Positions 1 through 12,480 of a stretch of 64,000 nucleotides of DNA are shown here, one piece after another. Numbering within the stretch: position 1 is the stretch's first letter; the number at the start of each line of letters is the position of its first letter. Where the stretch lies: assembly GCA_032622095.1 (NCBI GenBank), contig CP136061.1, positions 172,305,107 through 172,369,106 of the forward strand. Reading direction: 5' to 3'. The stretch is from Siphonodentalium dalli. Lineage: Eukaryota; Mollusca; Scaphopoda; Gadilida; Siphonodentaliidae. A program made the position numbers and the translations under genes. A model generated the notes under the pieces. That model saw only the letters and a program-made list of their open reading frames with translations. It was not told where the DNA came from and did no database searches.

Positions 1-3000
1 ACCTATATATGTGTGTGGCGGGGATACCTATATATGTGTGTGGCGGGGATACCTATATATGCTTGTGGTGGGGAGACCTATATGTGTGTGTGGTGGGGAT
101 ACCTATATGTATGTGGCTGGGATACCTATATGTATGTGGTGGGAATACCTATATGTGTGTGGTGGTTATACCTATATATGTATGTGGTGGGGATACCTAT
201 ATATGTGTGTGGTTGGGATAGCTATATATGTATGTGGTGGGGATACCTATATATGTGTATGGTGGGGATACCTATATATGTGTGTGGTGGGGATACCTAT
301 ATATATGTGTGGTGGGGATACCTATAGATGTGTGTGATGGGGATACCTATATATGTATGTGGTGGGGAGACCTATATATATGTGGTGGTGATACCTATAT
401 AGGTATGTGGCGGGGATACCTATAAATGTCTGGGGTGGGGATACCTATATATGTATGTGGTGGGAATACCTATAGATGTGTGTGGTGGGGATTCCTATAG
501 ATGTGTGTATTGGGGATACCTATATATTTATGTGGTGGGGATACCTATATATGTATGTGGTGGTGATACCTATATATGTATGTGGTGGGGATACCTATAT
601 ATGTATGTGGTGGTGATACCTATATATGTGTGTGGTGGGGATACCTATATATGTATGTGGCGGGGATACCTATATATGTGTGTGGCGGGGATACATATAT
701 ATGTATGTGGTGGTGATACCTATATATGTGTGTGGTGAGGATACCTATATATGTATGTGGTGGGGATACCTATAGATGTATGTGGTGGGGATACCTATAT
801 ATGTGTGTGGCGGGGATACCAATATATGTGTGTGGTAGGGATACCTATATATGTATGTGGTGGGGATACCTATATATGTATGTGGTGGGGAGACCTATAG
901 ATGTATGTGGCGGGGATACCTATATATGTGTGTGGTGATGATACCTATATATGTGTGTGGTGTGGATACCTATAGATGTATGTGGCAGGGATACCTATAT
1001 ATGTGTGTGACGAGGAAACCAATATATGTGTGTGGTGGGGATACCTATATATGTGTGTGATGAGGAGACCAATATATGTGTGTGGCGGGAGACCTATATA
1101 TGTATGTGGCGGGGATACCTATATATGTGTGTGGCGGGGAGACCAATATATGTGTGTGGTGGGGATACCTATAGATGTGTGGTGGGGATACCTATATATG
1201 TAAATGGCGGGGAGAGCTATATATGTATGTGGCGGGGATACCTATATATGTGTGTGGTGGGGATACCTATATATGTGTGTGGCGGGGATACCTATATATG
1301 TGTGTGGCGGGGATACCTATATATGCTTGTGGTGGGGAGACCTATATATGTGTGTGTGGTGGGGATACCTATATGTATGTGGCGGGCATACTTATATGTA
1401 TGTGGTGGGGATACCTATATGTGTGTGGTGGTGATACCTCTATATGTATGTGGTGGGGATACCTATATATGTGTGTGGTTGGGATACCTATATATGTATT
1501 TGGTGGGGATACCTATAGATGTGTATGGTGGGGATACCTATATATGTGTGTGGTGGGGATACCTATATAAGTGTGTGGTGGGGATACATATATATGTGTG
1601 TGGTAGGGGTACCTATATATGTATGTGGTGGGGATACCTATATATGTACGTGGTGGTGATACCTATATATGTATGTGGTGGGGAGACCTATGGATGTATG
1701 TGGCGTGGATACCTATATATGTGTGTGGTGAGGATACCTATATATGTATATGGTGGGGATACCTATATATGTCTGTGGCGGGGTTACCAATATATGGGTG
1801 TGGTGGGGATACCTATATATGTATGTGGTGGGGATACATATATATGTATGTGGTGGTGATACCTATATATGTATGTGGTGTGGAGACCTATAGATGTATG
1901 TGGCAGGGATACCTATATATTTGTGTGGTGAGGAGACCAATATATGTGTGTGGTGGGTATACCTATAGATGTGTGGTGGGGATACCTATATATGCTTGTG
2001 GTGGGGAGACCTATATATGTGTGTGTGGTGGGGATACCTATATGTATGTGGCGGGTATACCTATATGTATGTGGTGGGGATACCTATAGATGTGTGTGGT
2101 GGTGATACCTCTATATGTATGTGGTGGGGATACCTATATATGTGTGTGGTGGGGATACCTATATATGTGTGTGGTGGGGATACATATATATGTGTGTGGT
2201 AGGGATACCTATATATGTATGTGGTGGGGATACCTATATATGTATGTGGTGGTGATACCTATATATGTATGTGGTGGGGAGACCTATGGATGTATGTGGC
2301 GTGGAGACCTATATATGTGTGTGGTGAGGATACCTATATATGTATATGGTGGGGATACCTATATATGTGTGTGGCGGGGTTACCTATATATGGTTGTGGT
2401 GGGGATACCTATATATGTATGTGGTGGGGATACCTATATATGTATGTGGTGGTGATACCTATATATGTATGTGGTGGTGAGACCTATAGATGTATGTGGC
2501 AGGGATACCTATATATTTGTGTGGTGAGGAGATCAATATATGTGTGTGGTGGGTATACCTATAGATGTGTGGTGAGGATACCTATATATGTATGTGGCGG
2601 GAGACCTACATATGTATGTGGCGGGGATACCTATATATGTGTGTGGTGGGGAGACCACTATATGTGTGTGGTGGGGATACCTATATATGTGTGGTGGGGA
2701 TACCTATATATGTATGTGGCGGGGAGACCTATATATGTATGTGGCGGGGATACCTATATATGTGTGTGGTGGGGATACCTATATATGTGTGTGGCGGGGA
2801 TACCTATATATGTGTGTGGCGGGGATACCTATATATGCTTGTGGTGGGGAGACCTATATGTGTGTGTGGTGGGGATACCTATATGTATGTGGCGGGGATA
2901 TCTATATGTATGTGGTGGGAATACCTATATGTGTGTGGTGGTGATACCTATATATGTATGTGGTGGGGATACCTATATATGTGTGTGGTTGGGATACCTA

Positions 3001-4719
3001 TATATGTATGTGGTGGGGATACCTATATATGTGTATGGTGGGGATACCTATATATGTGTGTGGTGGGGATACCTATCTATGTGTGTGGTGGGGATACCTA
3101 TAGATGTGTGTGGTGGGGATACCTATATATGTATGTGGTGGGGAGACCTATATATATGTGGTGGTGATACCTATATAGGTATGTGGCGGGGATACCTATA
3201 AATGTCTGGGGTGGGGATACCTATATATGTATGTGGTGGGAATACCTATATATGTGTGTGGTGGGGATTCCTATAGATGTGTGTATTGGGGATACCTATA
3301 TATTTATGTGGTGGGGATACCTATATATGTATGTGGTGGGGATACCTATATATGTATGTGGTGGTGATACCTATATATGTGTGTGGTGGGGATACCTATA
3401 TATGTATGTGGCGGGGATACCTATATATGTGTGTGGCGGGGATACATATATATGTATGTGGTGGTGATACCTATATATGTGTGTGGTGAGGATACATATA
3501 TATGTATGTGGTGGGGATACCTATAGATGTATGTGGTGGGGATACCTATATATGTGTGTGGCAGGGATACCTATATATGTGTGTGGTAGGGATACCTATA
3601 TAGGTATGTGGTGGGGATACCTATATATGTATGTGGTGGTGATACCTATATATGTATGTGGTGGGGAGACCTATAGATGTATGTGGCGGGGATACCTATA
3701 TATGTGTGTGGTGATGATACCTATATATGTGTGTGGTGTGGAGACCTATAGATGTATGTGGCAGGGATACCTATATATGTGTGTGATGAGGAGACCAATA
3801 TATGTGTGGTGGGGATACCTATATATGTGTGTGATGAGGAGACCAATATATGTGTGTGGCGGGAGACCTATAAATGTATGTGGCGGGGATACCTATATAT
3901 GTGTGTGGCGGGGAGACCAATATATGTGTGTGGTGGGGATACCTATAGATGTGTGGTGGGGATACCTATATATGTATGTGGCGGGGAGACCTATATATGT
4001 ATGTGGCGGGGATACCTATATATGTGTGTGGTGGGGATACCTATATATGTGTGTGGCGGGGATACCTATATATGTTTGTGGCGGGGATACCTATATATGC
4101 TTGTGGTGGGGAGACCTATATATGTGTGTGTGGTGGGGATACCTATATGTATGTGGCGGGCATACTTATATGTATGTGGTGGGGATACCTATATGTGTGT
4201 GGTGGTGATACCTCTATATGTATGTGGTGGGGATACCTATATATGTGTGTGGTTGGGATACCTATATATGTATTTGGTGGGGATACCTATAGATGTGTAT
4301 GGTGGGGATACCTATATATGTGTGTGGTGGGGATACCTATATATGTGTGTGGTGGGGATACATATATATGTGTGGGGTAGGGGTACCTATATATGTATGT
4401 GATGGGGATACCTATATATGTACGTGGTGGTGATACCTATATATGTATGTGGTGGGGAGACCTATGGATGTATGTGGCGTGGATACCTATATATGTGTGT
4501 GGTGAGGATACCTATATATGTATATGGTGGGGATACCTATATATGTGTGTGGCGGGGTTACAAATATATGGGTGTGGTGGGGATACCTATATATGTATGT
4601 GGTGGATACATATATATGTATGTGGTGGTGATACCTATATATGTATGTGGTGGGGATACCTATATATGTGTGTGGTGGGGATACATATAGATGTATGTGG
4701 AAGGATACCTATATATGTA

Positions 4720-5413
4720 TGTGGTGGGGATACCTATATATGTGTGTGGTGGTGATACCTATATATGTATGTGGTGGGGATACCTATATATGTATTTGGC
4801 GGGGATACCAATATAGTTGTGTGTGGTGGTGATACCTATATATGTGTGTCGTGGGGATACCTATATATGTGTGTGGCGGGAGACCTATATATGTATGTGG
4901 TGGGGATACCTATAGATGTATTTGGCGGTGATACCAATGGATGTATGTGGTGGGGATACCTATATATGTATGTGGTGGGGATACCTATATATGTATGTGG
5001 TGGGGATACCTATATATGTATGTGGTGGGGTTACCTATAGATGTATGTGGTGGGGATACCTATATATGTATGTGGTGGGGATACCTATATATGTATGTGG
5101 TGGGGATACCTATATATGTATGTGGTGGGGAGACATCTATAGATGTATGTGGCGGGGAGACCTATATATGTGTGTGGTGATGATACCTATATATGTGTGT
5201 GGTGGGGAGACCTCTATAGATGTATGTGGCAGGGATACCTTTATATGTGTGTGGTGAGGAGACCAATATATGTGTGTGGTGGGGATACCTATAGATGTGT
5301 GGTGGGGATACCTATATATGTATGTGGCGGGAGACCTATACATGTATGTGGCGGGGATACCTATATATGTGTGTGGTGGGGAGACCAATATATGTGTGTG
5401 GTGGGGATACCTA
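4720..5413 (+). repeat. Higher-order segment, copy 1 (offset 4,041 bp)
   Basis: This stretch matches 8,761-9,454 at a constant offset of 4,041 bp. It shares the odd units GATACCAATATAGTTG, a GTCGTGGGG monomer and GATACCAATGGATG. Differences are few, for example GTTGTGTGTGG here and GTTGTTTGTGG in the copy, and TATACATG near 5,340 against TATATATG. The copies part company near 5,413 and 9,454. Confidence 0.85.
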
Positions 5414-7376
5414 TATATGTGTGAGGTGGGGATACATATATATGTGTGTGGTAGGGGTACCTATATATGTATGTGGTGGGGATACCTATATATGTACGTG
5501 GTGGTGATACCTATATATGTATGTGGTGGGGAGACCTATGGATGTATGTGGCGTGGATACCTATATATGTGTGTGGTGAGGATACCTATATATGTATATG
5601 GTGGGGATACCTATATATGTGTGTGGCGGGGTTACAAATATATGGGTGTGGTGGGGATACCTATATATGTATGTGGTGGGGATACATATATATGTATGTG
5701 GTGGTGATACCTATATATGTATGTGGTGGGGAGACCAATAGATGTATGTGGCAGGGATACCTATATATTTGTGTGGTGAGGAGACCAATATATGTGTGTG
5801 GTGGGTATACCTATAGATGTGTGGTGGGGATACCTATATATGTATGTGGCGGGAGACCTATATATGTATGTGGCGGTGATACCTATATATGTGTGTGGTG
5901 GGGAGACCAATATATGTGTGTGGTGGGGATACCTATAGATGTGTGGTGGGGATACCTATATATGTATGTGGCGGGGAGACCTATATATGTATGTGGCGGG
6001 GATACCTATATATGTGTGTGGTGGGGATACCTATATATGTATGTGTTGGGAATACCTATAGATGTGTATGGTGGGGATACCTATATATGTGTGTGGTGGG
6101 GATACCTATATATTTGTGTGGTGGGGATACCTATAGATGTGTGTGGTGGGGATACCTATAGATGTATCCCCACCACACACATATATATAGGTATCCCCGC
6201 CACACACATATATAGGTATCCCCACCACATACATATATAGGTCTCCCCACCACATATGGTATGTGGTGGGGATACCTATATATGTATGTGGTGGGGGTAC
6301 CTATAGATGTATGTGGTGGGGATACCTATATATGTATGTGGTGGGGATACCTATATATGTATGTGGTGGGGAGACATCTATAGATGTATGTGGCGGGGAG
6401 ACCTATATATGTGTGTGGTGATGATACCTATATATGTGTGTGGTGGGGAGACCTCTATAGATGTATGTGGCAGGGATACCTTTATATGTGTGTGGTGAGG
6501 AGACCAATATATGTGTGTGGTGGGGATACCTATAGATGTGTGGTGGGGATACCTATATATGTATGTGGCGGGAGACCTATATATGTATGTGGCGGGGATA
6601 CCTATATATGTGTGTGGTGGGGAGACCAATATATGTGTGTGGTGGGGATACATATATATGTGTGTGGTAGGGGTACCTATATATGTATGTGGTGGGGATA
6701 CCTATATATGTACGTGGTGGTGATACCTATATATGTATGTGGTGGGGAGACCTATGGATGTATGTGGCGTGGATACCTATATATGTGTGTGGTGAGGATA
6801 CCTATATATGTATATGGTGGGGATACCTATATATGTGTGTGGCGGGGTTACAAATATATGGGTGTGGTGGGGATACCTATATATGTATGTGGTGGGGATA
6901 CATATATATGTATGTGGTGGTGATACCTATATATGTATGTGGTGGGGAGACCTATAGATGTATGTGGCAGGGATACCTATATATTTGTGTGGTGAGGAGA
7001 CCAATATATGTGTGTGGTGGGTATACCTATAGATGTGTGGTGGGGATACCTATATATGTATGTGGCGGGAGACCTATATATGTATGTGGCGGTGATACCT
7101 ATATATGTGTGTGGTGGGGAGACCAATATATGTGTGTGGTGGGGATACCTATAGATGTGTGGTGGGGATACCTATATATGTATGTGGTGGGGAGACCTAT
7201 ATATGTATGTGGCGGGGATACCTATATATGTGTGTGGTGGGGATACCTATATATGTATGTGGTGGGAATACCTATAGATGTGTATGGTGGGGATACCTAT
7301 ATATGTGTGTGGTGGGGATACCTATATATTTGTGTGGTGGGGATACCTATAGATGTGTGTGGTGGGGATACCTATA
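5143..7376 (+). repeat. Pair of ~1.0-kb higher-order copies flanking the inversion
   Basis: Bases about 5,143-6,160 correspond to about 6,384-7,376. The offset is 1,241 bp up to about 5,400 and 1,216 bp after that, so the copies differ by one monomer. Shared rare variants include GAGACATCTATAGATG, GATGATACC, CCTTTATATG and GTTACAAATATATGGG. The left copy stops at the inverted block (6,164-6,256). The sequence after the block restarts upstream of the right copy. Confidence 0.85.
6164..6256 (-). repeat. Inverted 93-bp block of satellite monomers
   Basis: Here the sequence switches to C-rich monomers (TATCCCCACCACACAC and similar) and then switches back. I compared the reverse complement of 6,164-6,256 base by base with 7,854-7,946, and the two are identical over 93 bases. 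The match includes distinctive variants: one GAGACC monomer, one GGCGGGG monomer and one 27-bp monomer. Left of the block the sequence follows the paralogous path seen at about 7,240-7,380. Right of it the sequence resumes like about 5,020 or 9,040. This is the only orientation change I noticed in 64 kb. A template switch onto the opposite strand during repair is the simplest reading. An assembly error is the alternative. Confidence 0.93.
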
Positions 7377-7853
7377 GATGTATGTGGTGGGGAGACCTAT
7401 ATATATGTGGTGGTGATACCTATATAGGTATGTGACGAGGATACCTATACATGTGTGGGGTGGGGATACCTATATATGTATGTGGTGGGAATACCTATAG
7501 ATGTGTGTGGTGCGGATACCTATAGATGTGTGTGGTGGGGATACCTATATATGTGTGTGGTGGGGATACCTATATATGTATGTGGCGGGGATACCTATAG
7601 ATGTGTGTGGTGGGGAAACCTATATATGTATGTGGTGGGGATACCTATATATGTATGTGGTGGGGATACCTATATAAATGTGTTGTGGGGATACCTATAT
7701 AAATGTGTGGTGGGGATACCTATATATATATGTGGTGGGGATACCTATATATGTATGTGGTGGGGATACCTATATATGTATGTGGTGGTGATACATATAT
7801 ATGTGTGTGGTGGGGATACCTATAGATGTGTATGGTGGTGATACCTATAGATG

Positions 7854-7946
7854 TATGTGGTGGGGAGACCTATATATGTATGTGGTGGGGATACCTATAT
7901 ATGTGTGTGGCGGGGATACCTATATATATGTGTGTGGTGGGGATAC
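7854..7946 (+). repeat. Forward counterpart of the inverted 93-bp block
   Basis: This stretch is the exact reverse complement of 6,164-6,256. It begins in the TATGTGG before a GAGACC monomer, passes through a GGCGGGG monomer, and ends in the GGGATAC after a 27-bp monomer (CCTATATATATGTGTGTGG). The nearest similar forward stretch I saw, around 9,945-10,025, differs at several positions. That makes this the best candidate template for the inverted copy about 1.6 kb to the left. Confidence 0.85.
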
Positions 7947-8620
7947 CTATATATGTGTGTGGCGGGGAAACCTATATATATGTATGTGGTGGGGATACCT
8001 ATGTATGTATGCGGTGGGGATACCTACAGATGTGTGAGGTGGGGATACCTATATATGTATGTGGCGGGGATACCTATATATGTGTGTGGCGGGGGATACA
8101 TATATATGTATGTGGTGGTGATACCTATATATGTGTGTGGTGAGGATACCTATATATGTATGTGGTGGGGATACCTATAGATGTATGTGGTGGGGATACC
8201 TATATATGTGAGTGGTGGGGATACCTATATATTTGTGTGGTAGTGATACCTATATATGTATGTGGTGGGGATACCTATATATGTATCTGGTGGTGATACC
8301 TATATATGTATGTGGTGGGGAGACCTATGGATGTATGTGGCGTGGAGACCTATATATGTGTGTGGTGGGGATACCTATATATGTGTGTGGTGGGGATACC
8401 TATAAATGTATATGGTGGGGATACCTACATATTTATGTGGTGGGGATACCTATAGATGTGTGTGGTGGGGATACATATAGATGTGTGTGGTGGGGATACC
8501 TATAGATGTGTGTGGTGGGGATACCTATATATGTATGTGGTGGGGATACCTATATATGTGTGTGGTGGGGATACCTATAGATGCATGTGGTGGGGATACC
8601 TATATTTGTGTGTGGTGGGG

Positions 8621-8661
8621 ATACATATATATGTATGTGGTGGGAATACATATATATGTAT
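8621..8661. repeat. Perfect 16-bp palindromes created by a monomer variant
   Basis: When ATACC changes to ATACA in a GTAT-class monomer, the unit contains ATACATATATATGTAT, a perfect 16-bp palindrome. Two consecutive monomers carry it here, at 8,621-8,636 and 8,646-8,661. Others occur at 691-706 and 1,834-1,849. The ordinary GTAT monomer is palindromic at all but one base pair of this core. The sequence could extrude a small cruciform. No binding protein is implied. Confidence 0.8.
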
Positions 8662-8760
8662 GTAGTGGGGATACCTATATATGTATGTGGTGGGGATACC
8701 TATATATGTGTGTGGTGGGGATACATATAGATGTATGTGGTGGGGATACCTATATATGTA

Positions 8761-9454
8761 TGTGGTGGGGATACCTATATATGTGTGTGGTGGTGATACC
8801 TATATATGTATGTGGTGGGGATACCTATATATGTATTTGGCGGGGATACCAATATAGTTGTTTGTGGTGGTGATACCTATATATGTGTGTCGTGGGGATA
8901 CCTATATATGTGTGTGGCGGGAGACCTATATATGTATGTGGTGGGGATACCTATAGATGTATTTGGCGGTGATACCAATGGATGTATGTGGTGGGGATAC
9001 CTATATATGTATGTGGTGGGGATACCTATATATGTATGTGGTGGGGATACCTATATATGTATGTGGTGGGGGTACCTATAGATGTATGTGGTGGGGATAC
9101 CTATATATGTATGTGGTGGGGATACCTATATATGTATGTGGTGGGGATACCTATATATGTATGTGGTGGGGAGACATCTATAGATGTATGTGGCGGGGAG
9201 ACCTATATATGTGTGTGGTGATGATACCTATATATGTGTGTGGTGGGGAGACCTCTATAGATGTATGTGGCAGGGATACCTTTATATGTGTGTGGTGAGG
9301 AGACCAATATATGTGTGTGGTGGGGATACCTATAGATGTGTGGTGGGGATACCTATATATGTATGTGGCGGGAGACCTATATATGTATGTGGCGGGGATA
9401 CCTATATATGTGTGTGGTGGGGAGACCAATATATGTGTGTGGTGGGGATACCTA
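8761..9454 (+). repeat. Higher-order segment, copy 2 (offset 4,041 bp)
   Basis: This is the partner of 4,720-5,413, in register for almost 700 bases with only scattered substitutions. Its latter part is also related to about 6,290-6,650, so the segment is present at least three times in block I. Confidence 0.85.
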
Positions 9455-12116
9455 TAGATGTGTGGTGGGGATACCTATATATGTATGTGGCGGGGAGACC
9501 TATATATGTATGTGGCGGGGATACCTATATATGTGTGTGGTGGGGATACCTATAGATGTGTATGGTGGGGATACCTATAAATGTGTGTGGTGGGGATACA
9601 TATATATGTGTGTGGTGGGGATACATATAGATGTGTGTGGTGGGGATACCTATAGATGTATGTGGTGGGGAGACCTATATATGTGTGTGGTGGTGATACA
9701 TATATATGTATGTGGCGGGGATACCTATAAATGTGTATGGTGGGGATACCTATAAATGTGTGTGGTGGGGATACATATATATGTGTGTGGTGGGGATACA
9801 TATAGATGTGTGTGGTGGGGATACCTATAGATGTATGTGGTGGGGAGACTTATATATGTGTGTGGTGGTGATACCTATATATGTATGTGGCGGGGATACC
9901 TATAAATGTGTATGGTGGGGATACCTACAGATGTATGTCGTGGGGAGACCTATATATGTATGTGGTGGGGATACATATATATGTGTGTGGCGGGGAAACC
10001 TATATATATGTGTGTGGTGGGGATACCTATATATGTATGTGGTGGGGATACCTATAGATGTGTGAGGTGGGGATACCTATATATGTATGTGGCGGGGATA
10101 CCTATATATGTGTGTGGCGGGGATACATATATATGTATGTGGTGGTGATACCTATATATGTGTGTGGTGAGGATACCTATATATGTATGTGGTGGGGATA
10201 CCTATATATGTATGTGGTGGGGATACCTATATATGTATATGGTGGTGATACCTATATATGTATGTGGTGGGGAGACCTATGGATGTATGTGGCGTTGAGA
10301 CCTATATATGTATGTGGTGGGGATACCTATATATGTGTGTGGTGGGGATACCTATAAATGTATATGGTGGGGATACCTACATATTTATGTGGTGGGGATA
10401 CCTATAGATGTGTGTGGTGGGGATACCTATAGATGTGTGTGGTGGGGATACCTATAGATGTGTGTGGTGGGGATACCTATATATGTATGTGGTGGGGATA
10501 CCTATATATGTGTGTGGTGGGGATACCTATAGATGTATGTGGTGGGGATACATATATATGTATGTGGTGGGAATACATATATATGTATGTGGTGGGGATA
10601 CCTATATATGTATGTGGTGGGAATACCTATATATTTGTGTGGCGGGGATACCTATATATGTATGTGGTGGGGATACCTATAGATGTATGTGGATGGGAGA
10701 CCTATATATGTGTGTGGTGGTGATTCCTATATACATGTGTGTGGTGGGAATACCTATATATGTGTGTGGTGGTGATACCTATATATGTTTGTGGTGGGGA
10801 TACCTATAGATGTGTGTTGCGGGGATACCTATATATGTATGTGGTGAGGATACCTATATATGTATGTGGTGATGATACCTATATCTGTATGTGGTGGGGA
10901 TACCTATATATGTGTGTGATGGGGATACCTATATATGTATGTGGTGGGGATACTCATATATGTATGTGGTGGGGATACTTATATATGTATGTGGTGGGGA
11001 TACCTATATATGTGTGTGGTGGGGATACCTATATATGTATGTGGTGAGGATACCTATATGAGTGTGTGGTGGGGAGACCTATATCTGTGTGTGGAGAGGA
11101 TACCTATATATGTGTGTGGCGGGGATACCTATATATGTGTGTGGCGGGGATACCTATATATGTGTATGGTGAGGATACCTATACATGTGTGTGGTGAGGA
11201 TACCTATAGATGTATGTGGTGGGGATACCTATAGATGTATGTGGCGGGGATACCTATATATGTATGTGTTGGGGATACCTATAGATGTATGTGGCGGGGA
11301 GACATATATATGTATGTGGCGGTGATATCTATATATGTGTGAGGTGGTGATACCTATATATATGTGTGTGGTGGGAATACCTATATATGTGTGTGGTGGG
11401 GATACCTATATATGTTTGTGGTGGGGATACCTATATATGTGTGTGGTGGGGATACCTATATATGTATGTGGCGGGGATACCTATAGATGTGTGTGGTGGG
11501 GATACCTATATATGTATGTGGTGGGGATACCTATATATGTATGTGGTGGGGATACCTATATAAATGTGTGGTGGGGATACCTATATATGTATGTGGTGGG
11601 ATACCCATAGATATGTGTGGCGGGGATACCTATATATGTATGTTGTGGGGATACCTATATATGTATGTGGTGGGGATAACTATATATGTATGTGGTGGGG
11701 ATACCTATATATATGTGTGGTGGTCATACCTATATATGTGTGTGGCGAGTATACCTATATATGTGTGTGGTGGGGATACCTATATATTTGTGTGGCGGGG
11801 ATACCTATTTATGTATTTGGTGGGGATACCTATATATGTATGTTGTGGGGATACCTATATATGTATGTGGTGGGGATACCTATATATGTATGTGGTTGGG
11901 ATACCTATATATATGTGTGGTGGTGATACCTATATATGTGTGTGGCGAGTATACCTATATATGTGTGTGGTGGGGATACCTATATATTTGTGTGGCGGGG
12001 ATACCTATATATGTGTGTGGTGGGGATACCTATATATGTATGTGGTGAGGATACCTATATATGTATGTGGTGAGGATACCTATATATGTATGTGGTGAGG
12101 ATACCTATATCTGTAT

Positions 12117-12480
12117 GTGGTGGGGATACCTACATATGTGTGTGATGGGGATACCTATATATGTATGTTGTGGGGATACTTATATATGTATGTGGTGGGG
12201 ATACCTATATATGTGTGTGGTGGGGATACCTATATATGTATGTGGTGGCGATACCTATATATGTATGTGGTGGTGATACCTATATATGTGTGTGGTGGGG
12301 AGACCTATATATGTGTGTGGCGGGGATACCTATATATGTATGTAGTGAGGATACCTATATGTGTGTGTGGTGGGGAGACCTATATCTGTGTGTGGAGAGG
12401 ATACCTATATATGTATGTGGCGGGGATACCTATATATGTGTGTGGCGGGGATACCTATATATGAGTATGGTGAGGATACC
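12117..12480 (+). repeat. Block II higher-order module with CTATATCTGTATG, first clear copy
   Basis: The module starts after a run of GGTGAGGATACC monomers and a CTATATCTGTATG monomer. It continues through GTGTGATGGGG, GTTGTGGGGATACTTATATATG and GGTGGCGATACC, and ends in GTGGAGAGGATACC. The same order recurs beginning near 15,909, 22,724, 26,490 and 29,672, and in shorter or altered form near 16,334, 16,734, 17,159, 17,433 and 23,474. The 12,117 and 15,909 copies are 3,792 bp apart. Confidence 0.7.

Larger units (their letters stand above)
1..10700 (+). repeat. Block I of the array (first variant-monomer family)
   Basis: This block carries variants GAGACCTATGGATG (near 1,684, 2,279, 4,456, 5,531, 6,748, 8,320 and 10,272), GAGACCAATATATG, GGTTGGGATACC, and 23-bp-scale short units of the form CCTATAGATGTGTGGTGGGG. 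Two long higher-order copies are visible: about 1-1,860 matches about 2,780-4,610 at offsets of 2,751-2,776 bp, differing by a single monomer gain or loss. A shorter internal copy relates about 1,430-1,860 to about 2,090-2,460. The right boundary is placed near 10,700, where the block II signature of a long monomer followed by GGTGGGAATACC first appears. It is accurate only to a few hundred bases. Confidence 0.75.

Noticed and set aside
5137-5388. Minus-strand open frames (also near 6,378, 9,178, 9,550, 35,334, 37,429, 56,514 and 59,001)
   Set aside because: The minus strand normally has TAG in each ATATAGG. These frames are open only where GAGACCAATA or TATAGATG variants and short units happen to skip it. 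They are repeats of one another and not independent genes.
6164-6256. Inverted block as a transposon end or terminal inverted repeat
   Set aside because: It consists entirely of satellite monomers, has no coding capacity or target-site duplication, and has a precise satellite counterpart nearby.
9721-9760. TATAAA-like boxes (CCTATAAATG units) as promoters
   Set aside because: They are single-base variants of CCTATATATG scattered through the array, with no linked start site, gene or other promoter element.
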